A stretch of DNA of 17,006 nucleotides from an uncultured Porticoccus sp. Lineage in GTDB: Bacteria; Pseudomonadota; Gammaproteobacteria; Pseudomonadales; Porticoccaceae. Positions 8,190 through 15,741 of this stretch are shown here, in pieces. The stretch is from contig CATLZI010000012.1 in assembly GCA_950063125.1 (NCBI GenBank), positions 1 through 17,006 on the forward strand. The letters run 5' to 3'. The position numbers were made by a program, and so were the translations under genes. The notes beneath the pieces were generated by a model that worked only from the letters and a program-made list of their open reading frames with translations, searched no databases and was not told where the DNA came from. Position 1 is the first letter of the stretch; every line of letters begins with the position of its first letter.

Positions 8190-9437
8190 TTAGAGGGGAT
8201 CGAGTTGTTCCCCCCATATCGCCAGTTGCCGCTTGAGGCGAGCCTCACTGTGTTCACCCAAATGATTAATCCGGTATACGGCGCTCCCTTCGGCCAGTGG
8301 CGAGAGATCGATATCATCCAGCTCGGCCAGTTGAAGATCGGTGTGTTCAGCCAGCAGAATTTCGCCCGCTGCAGCTTTATCCAACAGGCTCTGCATTTCG
8401 GCAAGGCGTTTGCCGAGTTCGCGCTCGCTCAGCAGAATTGAAGGTGAAGCCTGTTGTAGTCCTGGGGAAACTGCTGCGGTCAGCTCAACTGTGATGCCCT
8501 GTTTGTCCAGTAACTGCGAACTGAGGCGGAGCAGTGCAGCAGCACAATGTATCGCACGGGACAGCTGGTCATTGTCACCCTCGGCAAACTCCAGATAAAT
8601 ATGATAGTCGCTTCCCGGTAAACGCGTTGCCCCATAGAGGCGTTCTGCACCTTCGACCAGCTGGTCCAGCTTCACCATCAGTGTTTTAAAATGTTCCTGG
8701 TTTAGTAGTGCTTCCAGGCGGGGGAGGTTGCGGCAGGCGATCGCAAGGGTTGCCACCGATTGACCGAATAGTGGATGCGATGCGGTGCCAGGTTTACGCA
8801 GAAGGGGCTCTATTCGGTATTCAAGCTGGGCCAGTTCGTCCCCTTTACCGGTTTCGTTGCCCGGTAGTTGTTCAAGTAATGTCGTTAATCTGCGTGAGAG
8901 GCCGTTGCCAAACCGGAAAGCGACAAAAACCAGGATGGCGGCCAGTAAAATCCACAGCAACAGTAATATTCGTGTGGCAGTGGTTGTCTGTGCTGCATAA
9001 TAATCGGGCTGTAGAATGACAGACACAAATCCGATTGTGTTGTCATCAACACTGACGGGGCTTCGATAGCGGCTGATGTCCATCGAGCGTCGGTCATTGT
9101 CGCCGGCCCTGGCAATCAGCTGGTTTTCAATGTCGTACACTGCGGTCTGACTTACGCCAGTAATGTCGAGCATGTCGTCAAGTTCCACTTGCAGGCTCAG
9201 GCTGTCCCGGTGGATCAGTGGCTCCCGGATCACTTTTGCGAGTTGTCCGGCCAGTATATTTCCCAGGTGGTTTTCCTGTTGTGCAGCCAATGCATTCATC
9301 TGCTGGCTATGGGTAAGTCCCAGTGCAAGACCTGTGAGCACTGAAAAAATGAGTGCAGCGAGGGGGATAAGTTTGTCAAAAGATCGTTTGGTGTGGCCCA
9401 TGCTGGTGACATATCCCTGTGATTGGCTATTGCTCAT
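8190..9437 (-). CDS. AhpA/YtjB (Smp)-family membrane protein with a cyclase-like C-terminal region
   Basis: Two-TM protein of the Smp/AhpA family, recognised from its topology and its position divergent from serB, as in E. coli (ytjB/smp-serB). TM1 is about 22-42, an extracytoplasmic sensor-like region about 43-154, TM2 about 155-175 (very Leu-rich) and a cytoplasmic part 176-415. It is about twice as long as E. coli Smp (214 residues). The extra part (about 226-392) resembles a class III nucleotide-cyclase fold in order of elements (LEALLNQEHF, TRLPGSDYHIYLEF, AAVSPG, KAAAGEILLAE, SAVYRI), but without the metal-binding aspartates, so I infer it is not catalytic. The start is uncertain: ATG at 9437 is the longest, while ATG at 9401 (MGHTKRSF) is an alternative. 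Neither has a well-spaced ribosome site. The function is unknown; old haemolysin-regulator naming of the family is not a functional proof. Confidence 0.85.
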   Translation of the reverse strand: MSNSQSQGYVTSMGHTKRSFDKLIPLAALIFSVLTGLALGLTHSQQMNALAAQQENHLGNILAGQLAKVIREPLIHRDSLSLQVELDDMLDITGVSQTAVYDIENQLIARAGDNDRRSMDISRYRSPVSVDDNTIGFVSVILQPDYYAAQTTTATRILLLLWILLAAILVFVAFRFGNGLSRRLTTLLEQLPGNETGKGDELAQLEYRIEPLLRKPGTASHPLFGQSVATLAIACRNLPRLEALLNQEHFKTLMVKLDQLVEGAERLYGATRLPGSDYHIYLEFAEGDNDQLSRAIHCAAALLRLSSQLLDKQGITVELTAAVSPGLQQASPSILLSERELGKRLAEMQSLLDKAAAGEILLAEHTDLQLAELDDIDLSPLAEGSAVYRINHLGEHSEARLKRQLAIWGEQLDPL

Positions 9438-9459
9438 TCTATCTCATTCGCTGCTCTCC

Positions 9460-9465
9460 TATAAT
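9460..9465 (+). promoter_or_regulatory. Candidate -10 element for serB, overlapping a minus-strand -10-like hexamer
   Basis: A perfect TATAAT sits 37 bases ahead of the serB start codon in the 65-base gap between the divergent serB and AhpA-like genes. The best -35 at 17-base spacing (TTCTAT, 9437-9442) is poor, so strength is uncertain. On the other strand TATTAT (9466-9461) overlaps it. Confidence 0.45.
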
Positions 9466-9502
9466 ACTCGCGCCGATAAGGTTGTGATGATTCCCACCAA
9501 AA

Positions 9503-10756
9503 ATGGAAACCACTGTGAGAGAAATTCTACTGATCAATGTTGCCGGAGAGGACAAGCCGGGTATTACCAGTGCTGTCTCCCGGGTGCTCGACGAGCACGG
9601 CGCAGATATTCTGGATATTGGTCAGGCGGTGATCCACGATAACCTCAATCTCGGCATTCTGGCCATGATTCCCGACGGCCAGCAATCGGCTCTGGTGCAG
9701 AAGGAAATTCTCTTCAGCCTCTATGCCATGGATATGCGGGTGCGCTTTCAGCCTATTTCCGAGTCAAGTTATGAACACTGGGTGGAGCAACAGGGCAAGC
9801 CACGCCATATTGTGACTCTGCTTGCTCGCCGGGTGGCCGCCCACCACATTGCGAGAGTGACAGCTGTGACCGTAGAGCAGGGTCTGAATATTGATAAAAT
9901 TACCCGCCTGTCCGGGCGAGTGCCACTGGAGCGTATCGAGGCCAATACCAAGGCCTGTGTAGAGTTTTCCCTGCGGGGTGTTCCTGTGGATCTGACGGCG
10001 TTGCGTGCCTCCCTGTTGGAGTTATCTGCTGAGCTGGATATCGATGTCGCCTATCAGGAAGACAACATTTATCGCCGCAACCGCCGGCTAGTCGTCTTTG
10101 ATATGGATTCGACTTTGATTGAAGCGGAGGTTATCGATGAGCTGGCCAAGGAGGCGGGAGTAGGCGATGAGGTGGCAGCCATCACCGATGCAGCGATGCG
10201 CGGTGAATTGGACTTCAAGGCGAGCTTTGCAGAGCGAATGAAATTACTGCGGGGGCTGGATGAATCAGTGCTGGCGGCGGTGGCTGCACGCCTGAAACTA
10301 ACGGAGGGCGCTGAAAACCTGATGTCTACACTACGTCTGTTAGGCTATAGAACGGCTATTCTGTCCGGGGGCTTTGATTATTTTGCACGGCATATTCAGA
10401 AGCAGCTTGGCATTGATTACATTTATGCCAACCATCTTGAGGTGGTTGACGGCCAGGTGACTGGCCGGGTGTGCGGTGAAGTGGTCGATGGCCAGCGCAA
10501 GGCACAATTGCTACGTGAAATTGCTGCCAGTGAAAATATCAGTCTGGAGCAGGTGATTGCCGTTGGGGATGGTGCCAATGATTTGCCGATGCTCAGTATC
10601 GCGGGGCTGGGGATCGCCTTTCGGGCGAAACCGCTGGTAAAAGCCACCGCCAAGCAGTCAATCTCGAAGTTGGGCCTGGATGGCATACTTTACCTGATGG
10701 GTCTGAGTGACCGGGATACACTGCTCTGGCAGCACGAGCAATTGCTGTCGGGCTAA
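9503..10756 (+). CDS. serB: Phosphoserine phosphatase with N-terminal ACT domains
   Basis: HAD-superfamily phosphatase that dephosphorylates O-phospho-L-serine, the last step of serine biosynthesis, in the cytoplasm. Two ACT-like domains occupy about 5-85 (ILLINVAGEDKPGITSAV) and about 100-185, followed by the HAD domain 195-400. HAD motif I is DMDST with nucleophile D200 and acid/base D202; motif II is S288 in LSGGF; motif III is K333; motif IV is GDGAND with D356 and D360. At 417 residues it is longer than the enteric enzyme (about 322) because of the second ACT domain, as in Pseudomonas-type SerB; such domains often bind serine for feedback control. The ATG start has no clear Shine-Dalgarno (only AAGG about 20 bases upstream), and no in-frame alternative lies upstream because a stop occurs at 9485. 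Its stop codon directly abuts the stop of the convergent FimX-like gene. Confidence 0.96.
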   Translation: METTVREILLINVAGEDKPGITSAVSRVLDEHGADILDIGQAVIHDNLNLGILAMIPDGQQSALVQKEILFSLYAMDMRVRFQPISESSYEHWVEQQGKPRHIVTLLARRVAAHHIARVTAVTVEQGLNIDKITRLSGRVPLERIEANTKACVEFSLRGVPVDLTALRASLLELSAELDIDVAYQEDNIYRRNRRLVVFDMDSTLIEAEVIDELAKEAGVGDEVAAITDAAMRGELDFKASFAERMKLLRGLDESVLAAVAARLKLTEGAENLMSTLRLLGYRTAILSGGFDYFARHIQKQLGIDYIYANHLEVVDGQVTGRVCGEVVDGQRKAQLLREIAASENISLEQVIAVGDGANDLPMLSIAGLGIAFRAKPLVKATAKQSISKLGLDGILYLMGLSDRDTLLWQHEQLLSG

Positions 10757-12844
10757 TTAGTTGTCATCGTCACTGAAATCGTAGTTCATGCGTTGAGACG
10801 GCGGTTGCAGGAAGTGGCCTTGGATATAATGAACCCCGCAGGTCCAGAGTATGGGTATCATGTCTGCCCGCTCGACAAAGGGGACAATAATTTGTTCATT
10901 TTCGATTTTCAGTGAACTGATCAGGCTCTTGAGTTCGGCCAGGCTTTCATCGTTCTGGTAAGCCTTTTCAATGATGACGCTATCAAACTTGATGTAATTG
11001 ACCGACAGGTTTTGCAATAGCTTCATTGGCTCAATGGCCAGCCCGAAGTGCGATAACGCGACATCACCATTGATTCTGCTCAGCTCTTCAATCAGCTCCA
11101 CAGAGCGGTGGTACTGACGGGCGACATCGATTTCTCGCAACTGGAAGATGACGTTTTTGGGGTATAGCCCGGATGCTTTCAGTGCCACTTTCAGCCAGGG
11201 GATAAAGCCCTCGTCGGTCAGGGTATGGCTGCAGATGTTGATGAAAAGACGCGTGGTTGGAGCACTCTTCAGTTTTTCTGAAAGCGCTTTGAATGACTCC
11301 AGAATCACCCAGTGGTCAATGTCTCTGGCCGCATCGGTTTTAAAGACCTTGGCAATAAAGTTGTCCGGCAGCGCTTTTTCGTCGGCTTCCGGCTTGGTTT
11401 GGATAAAGACTTCGTAAAATTGTTCCTGCTTGCCCTGCAGTGGGATGATGGGTTGGTAGAGCAGCTCGAAGAGCTTGTCTTCCAGCATGGCTCTGGCGGT
11501 TTCCTCGACATCTTCCTCACAGTATTCCGGGCCGATTTCCGATTGATAGAGGTTGGCGCCGTTGGCGAAGTCCCCGTTATTTTTTTGGTGCAGTTCGGTG
11601 AGTGCAGAAAGGGCTTTCTCGATACAGCCCTCTGCAGTGGCAACGGTTTCGCTGATCACAGATGCCCCGATACCCAGAGTCAGGGCAAAGGTTTGCTCTC
11701 CCAATTGAAAAATATGCTTGCCTACGGACTCGCACAGTTGGTTGGCAAACATCAGAGCTGCATCGGTCCCGGTATTGGGCATGATCATCACCAGCGTGTC
11801 TTCCTTGAAACGCATGAGACTGACATCCTGGCTTGATGCATCCCTGATCTTGTCCACCAGTTGTGAGACCAGTTCTTCGGTTTTTTGTATGCCAATTTCT
11901 GCCAGAATACTGCTGTAGCGATCCAGGGTGATATAGAGCAGGACTGAAGAGCTATGCTTCTGCGCGGCGAGACGAATGGCGTTGTTGATCAGCTCAATAA
12001 CCTTGTCGCGCTGAATGTTCATCGCACCGGATGGCTCGGCGCCTTGATCGTCGCCAGTACTCACTTGGCCATCCAGAAACTGCCTGCTGATGACCAGCTC
12101 CAAAGCCGGTTCGCCCTGATAATCCACCTTGGCTATTCTGGCCTCGATTGGAATCGGTATTTCGTCGTTGGTGATGCCGGTAAAACGCAGGGTTTCCAGC
12201 GGGATTTCTTCGTCCTTGTCGATGGGCCGGAGATACTCCTTGAGGCGGGCGTGATCCTCTGGTGCAATCGTATCAATCACCGGCAGGCAAAGCATGCTGT
12301 CACTTTCCAGATGACCAAACAGCTGGGCAAAACTGTCATTGGTGAACAGATAAGTACCTTCCTGAATAATCGCAATGGCATCTACCGAGGAGCCCAGCAG
12401 TCTTTCGCAACGGTTTTCTGCATCGGCATACCGACGCCTGAACTGACGCAACAGACGTCGTTGTTCAAGGTTGAACAGTGTTCTTGCGACCACCAGCAGT
12501 AACTGCTGGTCTTCGTCCAGAGGCAACACATCCGCTGCGCCCAAGCGTAACCCCTCGACAATTTCTGTGACGTTGTACTGTTCCGAAATCAGAATAACGG
12601 GGGTGTCCAGGTCAAAACGTCTGATGAGGGAGAAGATGGATTTAATGGGTGTGTTTTCGCCCTGATATTGACCAATAATCATATCCCAGGGCTTTTCCTG
12701 CAGCAGTTTTGATAGTACTTCTTCCTGATTGACATGCTTTGACTCAGCACGGTAGTTGGCGTTGCGCAACAAACTGACGATGCGGTTAGCCTCTTCAAAG
12801 CTGTCGTGGACCAGTAAAAGCTTCAGGGCGCTGTCTGGGATCAT
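10757..12844 (-). CDS. fimX: FimX-like degenerate REC-PAS-GGDEF-EAL protein
   Basis: Multidomain protein resembling P. aeruginosa FimX, a c-di-GMP receptor that promotes type IV pilus assembly at the pole. At 695 residues it almost equals FimX (691). Domains: receiver-like about 8-125, PAS about 145-260, GGDEF-like about 280-430, EAL about 450-690. All catalytic signatures are altered. The receiver has HDS in place of the acidic pair and GQYQ where the phospho-acceptor Asp should be (about 58-61). The GGDEF loop is KEDTL (347-351). EAL is EVF (478-480), the DDFG motif is SHFG (598-601) and AEGVE is replaced by VPFVE (654-658). QGHFLQPP (675-682), part of the c-di-GMP pocket region, is kept. 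It probably binds rather than makes or degrades c-di-GMP. A ribosome site AGGAG lies about 10 bases ahead of the ATG. P. aeruginosa also has fimX beside serB. Confidence 0.88.
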   Translation of the reverse strand: MIPDSALKLLLVHDSFEEANRIVSLLRNANYRAESKHVNQEEVLSKLLQEKPWDMIIGQYQGENTPIKSIFSLIRRFDLDTPVILISEQYNVTEIVEGLRLGAADVLPLDEDQQLLLVVARTLFNLEQRRLLRQFRRRYADAENRCERLLGSSVDAIAIIQEGTYLFTNDSFAQLFGHLESDSMLCLPVIDTIAPEDHARLKEYLRPIDKDEEIPLETLRFTGITNDEIPIPIEARIAKVDYQGEPALELVISRQFLDGQVSTGDDQGAEPSGAMNIQRDKVIELINNAIRLAAQKHSSSVLLYITLDRYSSILAEIGIQKTEELVSQLVDKIRDASSQDVSLMRFKEDTLVMIMPNTGTDAALMFANQLCESVGKHIFQLGEQTFALTLGIGASVISETVATAEGCIEKALSALTELHQKNNGDFANGANLYQSEIGPEYCEEDVEETARAMLEDKLFELLYQPIIPLQGKQEQFYEVFIQTKPEADEKALPDNFIAKVFKTDAARDIDHWVILESFKALSEKLKSAPTTRLFINICSHTLTDEGFIPWLKVALKASGLYPKNVIFQLREIDVARQYHRSVELIEELSRINGDVALSHFGLAIEPMKLLQNLSVNYIKFDSVIIEKAYQNDESLAELKSLISSLKIENEQIIVPFVERADMIPILWTCGVHYIQGHFLQPPSQRMNYDFSDDDN

Positions 12845-12886
12845 TTAGGCTGGGCTCCTGAATCGTGCAGGGTGAGTTTTTGTTAG

Positions 12887-12907
12887 ATTGCCGTATTATA
12901 AGGCAAT
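12887..12907. promoter_or_regulatory. fimX -10 element inside an inverted repeat
   Basis: On the minus strand a perfect TATAAT (12900-12895) lies about 50 bases ahead of the fimX start codon. It is enclosed by a perfect 6-bp inverted repeat, ATTGCC (12887-12892) and GGCAAT (12902-12907), with a 9-base centre. No good -35 is visible at 16-18 bases, which would fit an activator-dependent promoter. The repeat could be an operator covering the -10. Confidence 0.4.
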
Positions 12908-13031
12908 GGAGGCCGAGGAACACGCAGCCAATCCCTGAGCACTGTTTTTCCCCTGAGACTAAAATGCGAGCCGTACCACATTATCGACAAAAAAGCGGAA
13001 TAAAGCGAAATAGTGACCGGCATGACTTCAA

Positions 13032-13063
13032 GTTAACGGTACCTTACGTTAATGGTACCTTGC
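13032..13063. repeat. 16-bp tandem duplication at the epmB stop
   Basis: GTTAACGGTACCTTAC (13032-13047) is followed directly by GTTAATGGTACCTTGC (13048-13063), 14 of 16 identical. The second unit codes the last residues of EpmB on the minus strand and the first contains its stop codon (13044-13046). Confidence 0.85.
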
Positions 13064-14051
13064 TCGGTGATCCGGGGATTTCCCTGACCAGTTTGGGTAC
13101 AAGGTAGCCGGGGAGTCTGACCAACAACTGACTGTGCAATTGGCGAGCTGTCTCATCAGAGACCTCAAAGTGAGCTGCTCCGCTGATTTTATCCAGTTGA
13201 TGGAGGTAATAGGGCAGGGTGCCGAACTCAAACAGGCGCTCGGATAACTGCGCCAGAGTATCAGTGTCATCATTAATTCCGGCCAACAACACGGCCTGAT
13301 TCATCACCGTGATACCGGCACTTTTCAGGGCCAGCAAACTTGACCCAACTGAATCATCCAGCTCATTGGGGTGATTGCTGTGAATCACCATCGAGGTTTG
13401 CAGGCGCGTCCCCGTCAGCCATTGCAGGCAGCTTTCGGTGATCCGGTCAGGAATGACCACCGGCAGCCGGGTGTGGATTCTCAATCGTTTTACATGCCTG
13501 ATGCCAGCGATCTGCTCGGTGAGCCATCGCAATTGGTTATCACCGGTTACAAGCGGATCACCACCACTATAGATAACTTCGCTGATGGAATCGTCTCTGG
13601 CAATGTAGTCCAGCGCATTTTGCCATTCCGACCGCGCAGGCCTGTTTTCCTGGTAGGGGAAGTGGCGGCGGAAACAATAGCGGCAGTTGATAGCGCAGTT
13701 TGGGCTGACGACCAGCAGAAGTCGGCCATGGTATTTGTGAATCAACCCCGGTACGGGATTGGCCTGCTGTTCTGCCAGAGGGTCCTTGCTGTAACCGGGC
13801 ACAGTAAGCAATTCCTCACTAATCGGCAGGATTTGTCGAAGCAGAGGGTCATTTGGATCGCCTTTTCTGATTCGGTTCAAATAGGCCTGGGGTGCCCGCA
13901 CCTGAAAATCACTGTGGGCGGCCAGCGCCTCTCGAAGGTGTGTCCCATCCAGTTCCAGAAAGTCAAAAAGCTCTTTGGGGTGGCGAATACTGGCTGTCAA
14001 TTGTTCTTGCCAGCCAGGGCTATCCAAACTCGTCGCAGAACCGGGTATCAT
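13044..14051 (-). CDS. epmB: EF-P lysine 2,3-aminomutase EpmB
   Basis: Radical SAM, PLP-dependent enzyme that converts (S)-lysine to (R)-beta-lysine for attachment to elongation factor P. The 335 residues match E. coli EpmB (342). The [4Fe-4S] cluster motif CxxxCxxC is C119, C123 and C126 ([15 protein letters not shown]); the SAM-binding GGDP is at 163-166 (YSGGDPL). [15 protein letters not shown] (281-295) is a family signature and K320 in [10 protein letters not shown] is the expected PLP lysine. It lacks the C-terminal extension of clostridial lysine aminomutases, as EpmB proteins do. The start codon is preceded by an AGAGAG-type ribosome site and lies 46 bases from the divergent efp start, the same arrangement as in E. 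coli. Co-regulation with efp is likely. Confidence 0.95.
   Translation of the reverse strand: MIPGSATSLDSPGWQEQLTASIRHPKELFDFLELDGTHLREALAAHSDFQVRAPQAYLNRIRKGDPNDPLLRQILPISEELLTVPGYSKDPLAEQQANPVPGLIHKYHGRLLLVVSPNCAINCRYCFRRHFPYQENRPARSEWQNALDYIARDDSISEVIYSGGDPLVTGDNQLRWLTEQIAGIRHVKRLRIHTRLPVVIPDRITESCLQWLTGTRLQTSMVIHSNHPNELDDSVGSSLLALKSAGITVMNQAVLLAGINDDTDTLAQLSERLFEFGTLPYYLHQLDKISGAAHFEVSDETARQLHSQLLVRLPGYLVPKLVREIPGSPSKVPLT
14023..14051 (+). promoter_or_regulatory. Candidate efp promoter overlapping the epmB start
   Basis: TCCAAA (14023-14028, 3 of 6 to consensus), a 17-base spacer and TATCAT (14046-14051, 5 of 6) lie on the plus strand; the -10 coincides with the epmB initiation codon. 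Transcription would begin near 14058, about 40 bases before the efp ATG. Divergent genes this close must have promoters reaching into each other's coding sequence. Confidence 0.35.
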
Positions 14052-14097
14052 AGCGCTCTCTTTTTTCCGGGAAGTTTTACTGAGTGTTGAGGCAATA

Positions 14098-14661
14098 ATG
14101 GCTACCTATTCTACCAACGAAATTCGCGCCGGTCTGAAAGTCATGCTGGATGGCGACCCCTGTTCCATTGTGGAGAACGAATTTGTCAAGCCGGGCAAGG
14201 GCCAGGCATTTAACCGGGTTCGCTTGAGGAACCTGAAAACGGGTCGGGTCTGGGAGCGGACTTTTCGCTCCAGTGATTCGCTGGAAGCCGCTGATGTGTC
14301 GGACCGCGACATGCAGTATCTCTACAATGATGGCGAGCACTATCATTTCATGGAGCCGGATACCTTTGAGCAGTATCAGGCAGATGGTAAAACCCTAGGC
14401 GATGCTGTGCAGTGGTTGAGAGAGCAGGATACCGTGATGGTTACCCTGTTCAACGGTCAGCCATTGGCAGTGACGCCACCCAATCATGTGGAGCTGGAAA
14501 TTGTCGAGACAGATCCTGGCCTCAAGGGGGATACTGCCCAGGGAGGTACCAAGCCTGCCAAGCTGGTAACCGGTGCTGTGGTCAAAGTGCCTTTATTCCT
14601 CAATATTGGCGATGTTGTGCGGGTGGATACCCGCACCGGGGAGTATCTCAGTAGAGCCTGA
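14098..14661 (+). CDS. efp: Elongation factor P
   Basis: Translation factor that binds between the ribosomal P and E sites and restores peptide-bond formation at consecutive prolines. The protein is 187 residues with the three EF-P beta-barrel domains (about 1-64, 65-127, 128-187). The tip loop reads KPGKGQA with K34 as the residue that is beta-lysylated; this matches the epmA and epmB neighbours and differs from the arginine-type (EarP-modified) EF-P of P. aeruginosa. The C-terminal signature is present ([17 protein letters not shown]). The start ATG follows TGAGG (14087-14091) by 6 bases; the open frame continues 41 codons upstream into epmB antisense, but that part has no homology and is rejected. 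A strong stem-loop follows 32 bases after the stop. Confidence 0.97.
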   Translation: MATYSTNEIRAGLKVMLDGDPCSIVENEFVKPGKGQAFNRVRLRNLKTGRVWERTFRSSDSLEAADVSDRDMQYLYNDGEHYHFMEPDTFEQYQADGKTLGDAVQWLREQDTVMVTLFNGQPLAVTPPNHVELEIVETDPGLKGDTAQGGTKPAKLVTGAVVKVPLFLNIGDVVRVDTRTGEYLSRA

Positions 14662-14693
14662 TTGCCCTGTTTTCGGCGCGTCAGTGAATAGTA

Positions 14694-14717
14694 AAGGGGT
14701 GGTGTTGGCCACCCCTT
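14694..14717 (+). terminator. Stem-loop between efp and epmA, possible terminator or attenuator
   Basis: A perfect 9-bp GC-rich stem AAGGGGTGG/CCACCCCTT with a 6-base loop TGTTGG. It is followed by CTGCTGTTG, not a uniform T tract, so termination would be partial or Rho-independent activity weak. Its position after efp suggests it sets a lower level of epmA-miaA than of efp, which is needed in large amounts. Confidence 0.5.
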
Positions 14718-14784
14718 CTGCTGTTGACGTTGTCGGCTTTGGCAAACATCGATAGACAGGGCGTACAGATGTTGAGGAAGTGGA

Positions 14785-15741
14785 ATGGCTGACTGGCAAC
14801 CGACGGCGACACTTGAAACGCTTCGCCGTCGTGCTGAGCTGATGGCGGCCATACGCCACTTCTTTGCTCTTCGCAGTGTTTGGGAGGTGGATGTGCCGGT
14901 GTTGGCGAAAACCGGTGTCACGGATCTCAATATCGATTCTATTCCGGCAGAGCTGAATGGTCGACGCCACTACCTGCAAAGCTCCCCCGAATATCAAATG
15001 AAACGCCTGCTCGCCGCCGGCAGTGGCGGTATTTATTATTTGGGGAAGGCCTTCCGTGATGATGAGTCTGGTCGGCGTCACAGCCCCGAGTTCACGCTCC
15101 TCGAGTGGTACCGGCCCGGTTGGGATGAGCACAACCTGATGGACGAGGTGTCCTCATTATTGAGTGAACTGGGGGTGGTGGCCGAACCCGTCAAGGTGTC
15201 CTACCGTGAGATTTTTCAGCAGAACATCGGGCTGGATCCTCATGCGGCACCCTTGGAGGCGCTGCAGCAGGAAGCTACAGCGCTTTCGGGAAGTGACTTT
15301 ACTGCGGTCAGTAGAAACAGCTGCCTCGATCTTCTGTTCAGTCTTGGCGTCGAGTCGACACTCCCCGATGGACTGGTATTTGTTTATGACTATCCTTTGT
15401 GCCAGGCCGCTTTGGCCTGTAGTGGAAAGGATTCCTCAGGTGTTCCCGTGGCGCGACGCTTTGAGGCTTTTCTGAACAGGATGGAGCTGGCCAACGGTTA
15501 CTATGAGCTGACAGATGCTGTAGAGCAGCTCTCCCGTTTTGAATCAGATCTGGCTTTGCGGACAGCGGCCGGAAAATCAGCCATGCCGGTTGATCATCAA
15601 CTTCTGGCTGCCATGAAATCGGGTTTGCCTGCATGCGCCGGAGTTGCTCTCGGTGTTGATCGCCTGTTGATGCGGTTACTGTCACTAGTGGATATCCGTG
15701 AGGTTCTTCCATTTGGTATACGGTGTGATGTAAATGATTGA
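14785..15741 (+). CDS. epmA: EF-P--(R)-beta-lysine ligase EpmA
   Basis: Paralogue of class II lysyl-tRNA synthetase that activates (R)-beta-lysine with ATP and ligates it to Lys34 of EF-P (also named PoxA, GenX or YjeA). The 318 residues contain only the catalytic core; the anticodon-binding OB domain of LysRS is absent, as expected (E. coli EpmA is 325). Motif 2 is [20 protein letters not shown] (90-109) and motif 3 is [10 protein letters not shown] (286-295). The ATG follows a good ribosome site, GAGGAAG (14774-14780). It lies 123 bases downstream of its protein substrate gene efp, and its last 8 bases overlap miaA. The enzyme completes a local EF-P modification set with epmB; the hydroxylase EpmC is not in the window. 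Confidence 0.96.
   Translation: MADWQPTATLETLRRRAELMAAIRHFFALRSVWEVDVPVLAKTGVTDLNIDSIPAELNGRRHYLQSSPEYQMKRLLAAGSGGIYYLGKAFRDDESGRRHSPEFTLLEWYRPGWDEHNLMDEVSSLLSELGVVAEPVKVSYREIFQQNIGLDPHAAPLEALQQEATALSGSDFTAVSRNSCLDLLFSLGVESTLPDGLVFVYDYPLCQAALACSGKDSSGVPVARRFEAFLNRMELANGYYELTDAVEQLSRFESDLALRTAAGKSAMPVDHQLLAAMKSGLPACAGVALGVDRLLMRLLSLVDIREVLPFGIRCDVND

Noticed and set aside
12865..13107. Plus-strand open frame of 80 codons between fimX and epmB
   Set aside because: It has no ribosome site, runs antisense into epmB and its composition looks non-coding.
13975..14097. 41-codon upstream extension of efp
   Set aside because: It is antisense to epmB and the EF-P family begins at [10 protein letters not shown], which has its own TGAGG ribosome site.
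14724..14752. TTGACG as a -35 for a separate epmA promoter
   Set aside because: No acceptable -10 lies 16-18 bases downstream.
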